NCBI GenBank assembly: GCA_031286585.1
Contig: JAITUC010000019.1
Span: forward strand, 1 to 64,000
DNA: 64,000 nt
Reading direction: 5' to 3'
DNA from: Delftia acidovorans
Lineage (GTDB): Bacteria; Pseudomonadota; Gammaproteobacteria; Burkholderiales; Burkholderiaceae_C
A program made the translations under genes and the position numbers. The notes under the pieces were generated by a model that was not told the DNA's origin, ran no database searches, and was given only the letters and a program-made list of their open reading frames with translations. Numbering within the stretch: the stretch's first letter is position 1; each line of letters begins with the position of its first letter. Shown here piece by piece: positions 23,751 to 32,040 of this stretch.

Positions 23751-24988
23751 AGCGTCGCACCGGCTGGCTGATCGGCCTGGCCCTTTTGATCGCCATCGGC
23801 GCCAGCGCATGGCGCGCCGCGTCCACCCGGCACAGCAAGCAAAGCGCCATTGCCGCAGCCACCCAGCCGCGCGAGATGCCGGTGCGCGTGGGTCCGCAGG
23901 AAGTGGTGCAGCTGCAGCAGCGCCAGCTGCAATTGACCGTGCCCGTCAGCGGCGTGGTCCAGGCCGTGCACAGCGCCGTGGTCAAGGCCTATGTGGCCGG
24001 CGAGCTGCGCGGCCTGCAGGTGCGCGAGGGCGACAGCGTGCGCAAGGGCCAGGAACTGGCCCGCGTGGACGCCACCGAGGTCGAGGCCCGCTGGCGCCAG
24101 GCGCGCCAGCAGGCCGATGCGGCCCAGGCGCAGCTGCAGCTATCCCAGCGCCAGCACGACAACAACCAGGCCCTGGTCACGCAAGGCTTCATTTCGACCA
24201 CGGCGCTGGCCACCTCCCAATCCAACCTCGATGCCGCACGCGCCAACCTGGCTGCCGCCCAGGCCGCCGCCGACGTGGCCCGCAAGAGCGTGACCGACAG
24301 TGTGCTGCGCAGCCCCATGGACGGCCAGGTTTCGCAGCGCCTGGTGCAGGACGGCGAGCGCGTGGGCGTGGAAACGCGGGTGCTGGAGATCGTCGATCCG
24401 TCCGACCTCGAAGTCGTGGCCCAGCTCGCGCCCGCCGATTCGGTGCGCGTGCAGGTCGGCCAGCAGGCCCAGCTGCAGGTCCAGGGCGCGGGCGAGGATG
24501 TGGCCGCCGTGCCCGCGCGCGTGGTGCGAATCAACCCCAGCGCCCAGGCAGGTTCGCGCAGCGTGGCCGTCTATCTGCGTGTGCAGAATGCACCGGTCAA
24601 CGCAGGCGCCGCTGTCAAATCCATCCCCATCGTGCGCCCGGGCCTGTACCTGCAGGGCAGCATTGTCACGGGACAGACCGAACAGCTGGCTGTGCCCCTG
24701 ACCGCCGTGCGCACCGACCAGCCCCAGCCCTATGTACAGCTGCTGCAGCCGGCAGGCGAGTCCGATGCGGACAAGGCGCTGCTGCGCGTGCAGCACCGCC
24801 CGGTCACGCTGGGCAGCCAAAGCGCGCAGGAGGGCGCCACCTGGATTGCCGTGTCCAGCGGCCTGCAGGCCGGTGACCGGGTGCTGGCCGGCAGCGTGGG
24901 CGGCCTGCGCGCAGGCACGGCCGTTCAGCTGCAACCGTTGCAACAGGTGCAGCAACCCCAGGCTGCGCCAGCGGCCGGAGCCCGCTGA
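23747..24988 (+). CDS. RND efflux membrane-fusion (periplasmic adaptor) protein
   Basis: 413 residues from the ATG at 23747. An N-terminal hydrophobic anchor (WLIGLALLIAIGASAWRA) is followed by a barrel-sandwich domain (VVKAYVAGELRGLQVREGDSVRKGQELARVD), a long alpha-helical hairpin (about residues 105-165) and the beta-barrel and membrane-proximal domains. It links the inner-membrane pump with a TolC-type channel. No lipobox is visible, so anchoring is by the N-terminal helix. The next gene, the pump, starts two bases after the stop. Confidence 0.92.
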   Translation: MKRRTGWLIGLALLIAIGASAWRAASTRHSKQSAIAAATQPREMPVRVGPQEVVQLQQRQLQLTVPVSGVVQAVHSAVVKAYVAGELRGLQVREGDSVRKGQELARVDATEVEARWRQARQQADAAQAQLQLSQRQHDNNQALVTQGFISTTALATSQSNLDAARANLAAAQAAADVARKSVTDSVLRSPMDGQVSQRLVQDGERVGVETRVLEIVDPSDLEVVAQLAPADSVRVQVGQQAQLQVQGAGEDVAAVPARVVRINPSAQAGSRSVAVYLRVQNAPVNAGAAVKSIPIVRPGLYLQGSIVTGQTEQLAVPLTAVRTDQPQPYVQLLQPAGESDADKALLRVQHRPVTLGSQSAQEGATWIAVSSGLQAGDRVLAGSVGGLRAGTAVQLQPLQQVQQPQAAPAAGAR

Positions 24989-24990
24989 CC

Positions 24991-27900
24991 ATGTGGTTCA
25001 CGCGCGTCAGCCTGGCCAACCCGGTCTTCGCCACCATGCTCATGCTGGCCCTCATGGTGCTGGGCGTGTTTTCCTACCAGCGGCTCAAGGTGGACCAGTT
25101 TCCCAACGTGGACTTCCCCGTGGTCGTGGTCACGGTGGACTATCCCGGCGCCTCGCCCGAGATCGTGGAGTCCGAGGTCACCAAGAAGATCGAGGAAGGC
25201 GTCAACTCCATTGCCGGCATCAACGCGCTGACCTCGCGCAGCTATGAGAGCACCAGCGTCGTCATCATCGAATTCCAGCTGCATGTCGATGGCCGCCGCG
25301 CCGCCGAAGACGTGCGCGAGAAGGTGGCCTCGGTGCGCCCCACCCTGCGCGACGAGGTCAAGGAGCCGCGCGTGCTGCGCTTCGATCCGGCCAGCTCGCC
25401 CATCTGGTCCGTGGCCGTGCTGCCCCAGGCGGATGCCGGTGCCAAGGCGCCCGATGCCGTCGCGCTGACCAGCTGGGCCGACCAGGTCCTCAAGAAGCGG
25501 CTGGAGAACGTGCGTGGCGTGGGCGCCGTCAACCTGGTGGGCGCCACGCCGCGCGAGATCAACATCTACCTGCAGCCCGAGGCGCTGGAAGCCTATGCCA
25601 TCACGCCCGACCAGATCGTGAACGCCGTGCGCAGCGAGAACCAGGACCTGCCGCTGGGCGCCATCCGCTCGCGCGAGCAGGAGCGCGTGGTGCAGATCGA
25701 CGCACGCATGAAGCGCCCGCAGGACTTCGAGCGCATCATCGTCGCCCAGCGCGGCGGCGCGCCCGTGCGGCTGGGCCAGCTGGCGCGCGTGCAGGACGGC
25801 GCGGGCGAACTGGAAACCGTGGCCCTGTACAACAGCAGCCGCACCCTGCTGCTGTCCGTGCAGAAGGCCCAGGACGAGAACACCATCGAAGTCGTGGACG
25901 GCCTGAACGCCACGCTGCGCGAGATCGCCGCCGAAGTGCCGGCCGGGGTGCGGCTGGAGCCGATTGCCGACAGCGCCCGCCCCATCCGCGTGGCCGTCAA
26001 CAACGTGCGCCAGACGCTGATCGAGGGCGCGGCACTGACGGTGCTCATCGTCTTCCTGTTCCTGAACTCCTGGCGCTCCACGGTGATCACGGGGCTGACG
26101 CTGCCCATTGCGCTGATCGGCACCTTTCTGTTCATGTACTGGTTCGGCTTCTCGATCAACATGATCACGCTGATGGCGCTGTCGCTGTGCGTGGGCCTGC
26201 TGATCGACGACGCCATCGTGGTGCGCGAGAACATCGTGCGCCACGTGCAGATGGGCAAGGACGCACATGCGGCCGCGCTGGACGGCACGCAGGAGATCGG
26301 CCTGGCCGTGCTGGCCACCACGCTGTCCATCGTGGCGGTGTTCCTGCCCATCGGCTTCATGGGCGGCATCATCGGCAAGTTCTTCCACGAATTCGGCATC
26401 ACCATCGTGGCGGCCGTGATGATCTCCATGTTCGTGAGCTTCACGCTGGACCCCATGCTCTCCAGCGTCTGGCATGACCCGACCATCCACGCCCACGGCG
26501 ACAAGCGCGGCAACAGCCTCTATGACCGCACGCTGGGCCGGGTCACGGCCTGGTTCGAGCGCGCCACCGACTCGCTGTCCCGCTTCTACCAGGACGTGCT
26601 GGGCTGGGCGCTGCGCCACAAGATCACCACCCTGGTGGTGGCGCTGGCCATTTTCGTGGCCAGCATCTTCCTGGTGCCGCTGCTGGGCACGGAATTCGTG
26701 CCCAAGGCCGATTTCTCGGAAACCACGGTGAGCTTCAACACGCCCGTGGGCTCGTCCATCGAGGCCACGGAGGCCAAGGCCCGCCAGGTCGATGCCATCA
26801 TCCGCGCCCTGCCCGAGGTCCGCTACACGCTGGCCACCATCAACACCGGCACGGCCCAGGGCAAGATATACGCCAGCATCTACATCCGCTTGCTGGACCG
26901 CCACCTGCGCCAGCGCAGCGGTGACGAACTGTCCGGCGTGCTGCGCGAGCAGCTGCAAAGCGTCCCCGGCATCACCGTCACCCACGTGGGCCAGCGCGAG
27001 CCCGTGGGCGGGCAAAAACAGGTCGAATTCTCGCTGCAGGGCCCGGACCTGGGCGAGCTGGAGCGCCTGAACCGCGTGGTGATGGAACGCCTGCGCGGCA
27101 TCCCCGGACTGGTGGACCTGGACAGCAGCCTCAAGCCCGACAAGCCCGTGATCGACATCACCGTGCGGCGCGACGCAGCCGCCGATCTGGGCCTGTCGGT
27201 GGGCTCCATGGCCACGGCGCTGCGCACCTGGGTGGCCGGCCAGACCGTGGGCAACTGGCGCGCCAGCGACGACCAGACCTATGACGTCAAGGTGCGCCTG
27301 GCGCCCGAGTCGCGCAGCACGCCCCAGGACCTGGAGCGCCTGCCCTTCGCCCTGCCCTCCGCTTCCGGCGACGGCGGCATGCGCATCGTGCGGCTGAACC
27401 AGGTGGCCACCGTCACGCCCGGCACCGGCCCCAGCCAGATCAACCGCCGCGACATGACGCGCGAGGTCGCCTTCAGCGGCAACGTCTACCTGCGCTCCAG
27501 CGGCGAGGTCTCGGCCGACATCCGCAATGCCCTGGCCGACATCGCCCTGCCGCCGGGCTACCGCACGCAGTTCAGCGGCGCCACCAAGAGCATGAACGAA
27601 TCGTTCGGCTATGCGGTGTCCGCCCTGGCGCTGGCCATCATCTTCATCTACATGATCCTGGCCAGCCAGTTCAAGAGCTTCCTGCAGCCGCTGGCGCTGA
27701 TGACTTCGCTGCCGCTGACGCTGATCGGCGTGGTGCTGGCGCTGATGATGTTCGGCTCGGCCCTGTCCATGTTCTCCATCATCGGCGTGGTCATGCTCAT
27801 GGGACTGGTCACCAAGAACGCCATCTTGCTGGTGGACTTCGCCATCCGTGCGCGCGGGCCGCACAGCGACCCGGACACCGGCCAGATCCGCGACGGCCTG

Positions 27901-28218
27901 CCGCGCGAGCAGGCCCTGCTGCTGGCGGCACGCGTGCGCCTGCGCCCCATTCTGATGACCACGCTGGCCATGATCTTCGGCATGGTGCCGCTGGCCTTCG
28001 CACTCAGCGAAGGCTCCGAGCAGCGCGCGCCCATGGGCCAGTCGGTGATCGGCGGCGTGGTCACCTCGTCGCTGCTGACCCTGGTGGTCGTGCCCGTGGT
28101 CTATTGCTACCTTGACGACTTCTCCCAGTGGCTGCGGCGCCTGTGGAACGGCAAGCAGCACGACGCGGCACCCGCCCAAGGCGCCGCCAGCGCCCCCACC
28201 CCGCCGCGAGACTCGTAG
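24991..28218 (+). CDS. RND multidrug efflux pump (HAE1 family)
   Basis: 1075 residues, full length for an AcrB-type pump. There are twelve predicted membrane segments: one near residue 10-28, five around 340-490, one around 555, and five around 870-1030. TM4 shows the proton-relay Asp pair in LLIDDAIVVREN. The two large periplasmic porter loops lie between. The pump would extrude drugs, detergents or solvents from the periplasm, using the proton gradient. The PASSPIWSV and YPGASPEIVE stretches match the family closely. The substrate range is not predictable. The gene sits between the adaptor and the methyltransferase in one run. Confidence 0.95.
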   Translation: MWFTRVSLANPVFATMLMLALMVLGVFSYQRLKVDQFPNVDFPVVVVTVDYPGASPEIVESEVTKKIEEGVNSIAGINALTSRSYESTSVVIIEFQLHVDGRRAAEDVREKVASVRPTLRDEVKEPRVLRFDPASSPIWSVAVLPQADAGAKAPDAVALTSWADQVLKKRLENVRGVGAVNLVGATPREINIYLQPEALEAYAITPDQIVNAVRSENQDLPLGAIRSREQERVVQIDARMKRPQDFERIIVAQRGGAPVRLGQLARVQDGAGELETVALYNSSRTLLLSVQKAQDENTIEVVDGLNATLREIAAEVPAGVRLEPIADSARPIRVAVNNVRQTLIEGAALTVLIVFLFLNSWRSTVITGLTLPIALIGTFLFMYWFGFSINMITLMALSLCVGLLIDDAIVVRENIVRHVQMGKDAHAAALDGTQEIGLAVLATTLSIVAVFLPIGFMGGIIGKFFHEFGITIVAAVMISMFVSFTLDPMLSSVWHDPTIHAHGDKRGNSLYDRTLGRVTAWFERATDSLSRFYQDVLGWALRHKITTLVVALAIFVASIFLVPLLGTEFVPKADFSETTVSFNTPVGSSIEATEAKARQVDAIIRALPEVRYTLATINTGTAQGKIYASIYIRLLDRHLRQRSGDELSGVLREQLQSVPGITVTHVGQREPVGGQKQVEFSLQGPDLGELERLNRVVMERLRGIPGLVDLDSSLKPDKPVIDITVRRDAAADLGLSVGSMATALRTWVAGQTVGNWRASDDQTYDVKVRLAPESRSTPQDLERLPFALPSASGDGGMRIVRLNQVATVTPGTGPSQINRRDMTREVAFSGNVYLRSSGEVSADIRNALADIALPPGYRTQFSGATKSMNESFGYAVSALALAIIFIYMILASQFKSFLQPLALMTSLPLTLIGVVLALMMFGSALSMFSIIGVVMLMGLVTKNAILLVDFAIRARGPHSDPDTGQIRDGLPREQALLLAARVRLRPILMTTLAMIFGMVPLAFALSEGSEQRAPMGQSVIGGVVTSSLLTLVVVPVVYCYLDDFSQWLRRLWNGKQHDAAPAQGAASAPTPPRDS

Positions 28219-28261
28219 AATCAAAGGTTTGTCCTGACAAATCTTTCTCCGGAGATACCCC

Positions 28262-28972
28262 ATGAGCCTGCCCCTGAACAGCCTGCCCGAACACCACAGC
28301 GCCCAAGCGCACGCGCGCTACAACATGATCGAGCAACAGATCCGCCCCTGGAACGTGCTCGATGAAGAAGTGCTGGCGCTGCTGGGCAAGGTGCACCGCG
28401 AGAATTTCGTGCCGCCCGAGCATGCCGGCCTGGCCTTCATGGACCTGGAAATCCCCCTGGCCGCCCCGGCCGAGGAAGCCGCCGCCAAGGGCTGGTGCAT
28501 GCTGGCCCCGCGCATCGAGGCCCGCATGCTGCAGGACCTGAAGATCAAGCCCACCGACCGCGTGCTGGAAATCGGCGCCGGCTCGGGCTACATGGCCGCC
28601 CTGCTGGCCGCCCAGGCCAAGGAAGTCGTGACACTGGAGATCGTGCCCGAGCTGGCCGAGATGGCCCGCGAGAATCTGCTGGGCGCCGGCGTCACCAATG
28701 CCGAGGTCAAGCTGGCCGATGGCGCCACGGCGGCGGCCGCTCTGGGCCAGTTCGACGCCATCGTGCTCAGCGGCTCGGTCGCCCAGGTGCCGCAGGCCCT
28801 GCTGGCCCAGCTCAACGACGGCGGCCGCCTGGCAGCCATCGTCGGCCAACTGCCCATGATGCGCTTCACGCTGGTGCAAAAGAACGGCCACCAGTTCGAG
28901 ACCAGCCAGCCCTGGGACGTGGTGACCGCACGCCTGGCCAACTTCGAAGAGCCTTCGCGCTTCACGTTCTGA
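28262..28972 (+). CDS. Protein-L-isoaspartate O-methyltransferase family protein
   Basis: 236 residues. The ATG at 28262 follows TCCGGAGATACCCC, a good ribosome site. The AdoMet-binding loop LEIGAGSGYMAALLA (about residues 100-114) and the N-terminal RYNMIEQQIRPWNVLD are characteristic of the Pcm family as found beside tolC genes in Burkholderiales. True Pcm repairs isoaspartyl residues; whether this variant does so is unclear because the usual PIMT substrate region is shortened. It lies in the efflux run, 43 bases after the pump. Confidence 0.82.
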   Translation: MSLPLNSLPEHHSAQAHARYNMIEQQIRPWNVLDEEVLALLGKVHRENFVPPEHAGLAFMDLEIPLAAPAEEAAAKGWCMLAPRIEARMLQDLKIKPTDRVLEIGAGSGYMAALLAAQAKEVVTLEIVPELAEMARENLLGAGVTNAEVKLADGATAAAALGQFDAIVLSGSVAQVPQALLAQLNDGGRLAAIVGQLPMMRFTLVQKNGHQFETSQPWDVVTARLANFEEPSRFTF

Positions 28973-29049
28973 CATCCGCCACGGCGGCCGGGGCCCAGAG
29001 GACTTCGACCGCTGCGGCAACTCCACTCCATTCCGCAAGGATCTTTCCG

Positions 29050-29397
29050 ATGCTTCCCCAAGTGCCTCCCGCGCAACTCAACGATTGGCTGAACCAGCAC
29101 TCCAGCGGCTCCGATGCCCTGCCCCTGGTGCTGGACGTGCGCGAGCCCTGGGAAGTGGCCCAGGCCAGCGTACGCCCCGAGGGCTTCGAGCTGCGCTGCA
29201 TCCCCATGGGCGAGATTCCCTCGCGCCTGCAGGAACTCGATCCGGATCACCCCACAGCCTGCCTGTGCCATCACGGCGCACGCAGCATGCATGTCGCTGC
29301 CTTCCTGATGAACAACGGCTTCGAGACCGTGGCCAATATCAGCGGAGGCATCGATGCCTGGTCGCGCGAACGCGACCCAGGCGTGCCGCGCTACTGA
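29050..29397 (+). CDS. Single-domain rhodanese
   Basis: 115 residues from the ATG at 29050, with AAGGA 8-9 bases upstream. The domain opens with PLVLDVREPWEVAQA and holds the active-site loop CHHGARSM with Cys at about residue 76 and the end GGIDAWSRERDPGVPRY. Rhodaneses transfer sulphur from thiosulphate or persulphides. The enzyme is cytoplasmic. It lies between the methyltransferase and tolC, as in relatives, but its link to efflux is unknown. Confidence 0.9.
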   Translation: MLPQVPPAQLNDWLNQHSSGSDALPLVLDVREPWEVAQASVRPEGFELRCIPMGEIPSRLQELDPDHPTACLCHHGARSMHVAAFLMNNGFETVANISGGIDAWSRERDPGVPRY

Positions 29398-29413
29398 GCG
29401 GCAACACGCAAAA

Positions 29414-29455
29414 GAAGCCCGGGACACGGCGGTACAACCGCCGTCCCCGGTGCTT
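29414..29455 (+). other. Hairpin between rhodanese and tolC genes
   Basis: ACGGCGGT and ACCGCCGT form a perfect 8-bp stem with loop ACA, extended by imperfect pairing outward (GAAGCCCGGG / CCCCGGTGCTT). No T run follows. It may be an attenuator or an RNA-processing hairpin that sets tolC expression apart from the upstream genes. Confidence 0.4.
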
Positions 29456-29487
29456 CGTGACGACTGTGTTTTGATTCGAGGACCTCT

Positions 29488-30966
29488 ATGCCCCTGCTTC
29501 GGCCCCTTGCTCCTGCTGCTTCCGCCCTGACCCGTCCATACGCCTGGCCCCTGCGCCACATGGCCTTGCTGCTGTGTGCGGCCGGCATGGGCTCGGCCCT
29601 GGCGCAGGCTCCTGCTTCTGCTGTCCTTGCACCCGCCCCTGCGGTTCCTCAGCAGGCGGCCCTGCCCTCTCTGACAGCCTCTGTGGCCACGGGCCAGAGC
29701 CTGTCCGAACTGGTGGCCAAGGCCCGGGGCTACGACGCCCAGTGGCAGGCCCAGCAGGCCGACGCCCAGGCCGCCGCCAGCCGGGCCGAGCAGGCACGCT
29801 CGGGCCTGTTGCCCAGCGTGGGTCTGCAGGCCGGGGCCAACACCTCGCATGTGGAAGTCAGCGTGCTGCCGGGGAGCTTCCGCTCGCCCCAGCAGAACCT
29901 TCAGCTCAGCGCACAGCAGCCGCTGTACCGCCCGGCCAACAAGATCGCCTACGACCAGGGCCAGCGCGGCGTGGACGTGGCGCGCGCCCAGTTGGACAGC
30001 GGCGAGCAGAATCTGCTTGTGCGGGTGGCCCAGGCCTACTTCGACGTGCTGGGCTCCCAGGACAGCCTGGCCGTGGTCAGGACCCAGAAGGCGGCCATTG
30101 CCCAGCAGCTGGAATTCGCCAAGCGCAACTTCGAGGTCGGCACGGCCACCATCACCGACTCGCGCGAAGCCCAGGCCCGGTTCGACCTGGCCGGCGCGCA
30201 GGAAATCGCCGCCGAGAACGATCTGCGCGTCAAGCGCCTGGCGCTGGACCAGATCGTCGGCGCCGTGGGCACCGTGCCCCGCCCCCTGGCCCAGCCGCTG
30301 CAGTTGCCGGCCCTGATGCCCTCCGACGCCCAGGCCTGGGTGGACACCGCGCTGCAAGGCCAGCCCCAGCTGCGCCAGGCACGCCTGGCGCTGGACATCG
30401 CGCAGCTGGAAACGAAGAAAGCCGAGGCCGGCCACAAGCCCACCGTGGACCTGCAGGCCGGCTACGTGGTCAACCGCTATCCCAACGGCTCGGTCACGCC
30501 GCAGATCGGCACCAGCTACCGCACCAATGCCGCCAGCGTGGGCGTGGTCATGAACCTGCCCCTGTTCGCCGGCTTTGCCGTGCAGAACCGCATCAAGGAA
30601 ACCCTGGCGCTGGAAGACAAGGCGCGGGCACAGCTCGATGACGCACAGCGCAACGTGGAGCAGAGCACGCGCACGGCCTTCTTCGGCGTGCAGTCGGGAC
30701 AGGCCCAGGTCAAGGCGCTGGAGGCCGCGCTGGCGTCCAGCCAAAGCGCGCTGGACGCCAACAAGCTCGGCTACGAGGTCGGCGTACGCATCAACATCGA
30801 CGTGCTCAACGCGCAAAGCCAGTTCTACCAGACCCAGCGCGACCTGGCTCTGGCGCGCTACCAGGTGCTGCTGGGCCAGCTCAAACTGCGCCAGGCGGCC
30901 GGCACGCTCAGTGACGACGACCTGCGCGCCATCGATGCACTGACGCTCCGCGCGCCAGCCCCTTGA
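29488..30966 (+). CDS. TolC-family outer-membrane channel protein
   Basis: 492 residues. The start at 29488 follows GAGGACCTCT; a signal peptide covers about residues 24-40 (HMALLLCAAGMGSALAQA). Two outer-membrane efflux repeats are visible (LSELVAKARGYDAQWQAQQADAQAAASRAEQARSGLLPSV and the second half around residues 290-470), with the family pattern NRYPNGSVTPQIGTSYRT and NVEQSTRTAFFGVQSGQAQV. It forms the exit duct for the upstream RND pump and possibly type I secretion. Its place right after the pump, adaptor, methyltransferase and rhodanese genes supports use by this pump. Confidence 0.93.
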   Translation: MPLLRPLAPAASALTRPYAWPLRHMALLLCAAGMGSALAQAPASAVLAPAPAVPQQAALPSLTASVATGQSLSELVAKARGYDAQWQAQQADAQAAASRAEQARSGLLPSVGLQAGANTSHVEVSVLPGSFRSPQQNLQLSAQQPLYRPANKIAYDQGQRGVDVARAQLDSGEQNLLVRVAQAYFDVLGSQDSLAVVRTQKAAIAQQLEFAKRNFEVGTATITDSREAQARFDLAGAQEIAAENDLRVKRLALDQIVGAVGTVPRPLAQPLQLPALMPSDAQAWVDTALQGQPQLRQARLALDIAQLETKKAEAGHKPTVDLQAGYVVNRYPNGSVTPQIGTSYRTNAASVGVVMNLPLFAGFAVQNRIKETLALEDKARAQLDDAQRNVEQSTRTAFFGVQSGQAQVKALEAALASSQSALDANKLGYEVGVRINIDVLNAQSQFYQTQRDLALARYQVLLGQLKLRQAAGTLSDDDLRAIDALTLRAPAP

Positions 30967-31177
30967 ATCCCTGAAGCGCCCGCGCGGCCTGCAGTTCCCG
31001 AGCAGTGGACATTGCCGCAGGCCGGTGCTCGGCCATCGCCAGCCGTCCGCCTGCAGGTGCAGCGGCGTGCTCCAGCGGCACCGAGCCGCGCAAGCCCGCC
31101 ACGGCAAGCATGCAGATGGCCAGCGCGCAAAGCGCTGCCGGACGGCTTGGCCAGGAACAGCGGGGGCGTCTGGGCAT
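30908..31177 (-). CDS. Doubtful small ORF in the tolC-regulator gap
   Basis: The gap 30967-31353 holds no clear gene. The best candidate is a minus-strand frame of 89 residues from the ATG at 31177, with AAGG at suitable distance. Residues 12-28 are hydrophobic (RPAALCALAICMLAVAG) and could be a signal peptide or anchor. Its 3' end runs 59 bases into tolC on the other strand. The rest has no domain that I can see. It may be a chance frame in GC-rich DNA. Confidence 0.25.
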   Translation of the reverse strand: MPRRPRCSWPSRPAALCALAICMLAVAGLRGSVPLEHAAAPAGGRLAMAEHRPAAMSTARELQAARALQGFKGLARGASVHRWRAGRRH

Positions 31178-31353
31178 CTGCGCCTTGCCTTTGGGGAGTT
31201 TCGGAGCGTGCCAATGTGGCAAACCAGCCTGAAGACCTCCCCCGGCTTTCCTGAAGGGATGCTGAAGCGCATCCGCCCCGCCTTGACCGATACTCGCGGC
31301 AGCCCTCCCGCAGGCGCCGGTCCACGGCATGGGAGCGGCACAGGAAACACACG

Positions 31354-32040
31354 ATGAGACTGCTGCTGGTGGAGGACGATCTGGATCTGGGCAATGGCGT
31401 ACGCATCGCATTGAGCGATCACGCCATGGACGTGGTCTGGGTGCGCCGCCTGTCCGATGCGGTGCGCACGCTGGAGCAGCAAAGCTTCGAGATGGTGCTG
31501 CTGGACCTGGGCCTGCCCGACGGCGACGGCATCAGCCTGCTCATGCGCCTGCGCCGCGAATGGCGCCGCCTGCCCGTGTTGATCCTGAGCGCGCGCGACA
31601 GCCTGCACGACCGCCTGCACGGCCTGGACAGTGGCGCAGACGACTACCTGGTCAAACCCTTTGCCCTGGCAGAACTGGTATCGCGCGTGCGCGCCCTGGC
31701 ACGCCGCAGCTATGGCCAGGGCGATGGAACGCTGCACCTGCGCGGCCTGTCGCTGCACGAACCCACGCGCCGCGTCAGTGTTGCCGGCCAGCATGTCGAG
31801 CTGTCCCGCTGCGAATTCGACCTGCTGGCCCTGCTGCTGCGGCGCATGGACCGCGTGGTCACGCGCAGCGGTATCGAGGAGGAAGTCATCCCGGGTGGCA
31901 GCGCCAACGGCAGCAATGCGCTGGAGGTCCATGTCTCCAACCTGCGCCGCAAGATCGGGCCGGGCTTCATACGCACGGTGCGCGGCATTGGCTATGTCAT
32001 CGATTCGCATCCGGTGGCCACGCCCCCTTCCTGCACATGA
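31354..32040 (+). CDS. OmpR-family response regulator (QseB/TctD-like)
   Basis: 228 residues. The receiver domain has the acidic pocket EDD (residues 7-9), phospho-acceptor Asp51 and Lys101 (LVKPF). The C-terminal winged helix is of the OmpR type (SRCEFDLLALLLRRMDRVVTRSGIEEEV and NALEVHVSNLRRKIG). Its stop overlaps the kinase start (ATGA). The stimulus and targets are unknown, though the place beside an RND pump and tolC suggests control of envelope or efflux functions. The ribosome site ACAGGAAACAC precedes the ATG. Confidence 0.93.
   Translation: MRLLLVEDDLDLGNGVRIALSDHAMDVVWVRRLSDAVRTLEQQSFEMVLLDLGLPDGDGISLLMRLRREWRRLPVLILSARDSLHDRLHGLDSGADDYLVKPFALAELVSRVRALARRSYGQGDGTLHLRGLSLHEPTRRVSVAGQHVELSRCEFDLLALLLRRMDRVVTRSGIEEEVIPGGSANGSNALEVHVSNLRRKIGPGFIRTVRGIGYVIDSHPVATPPSCT

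Noticed and set aside
24925..28263. A very long minus-strand open frame (over 1100 codons) opposite the RND pump gene
   Set aside because: It is the antisense shadow of a GC-rich gene with biased third positions. Its protein is His/Gln/Arg-rich with no domain, whereas the plus strand encodes a full pump.
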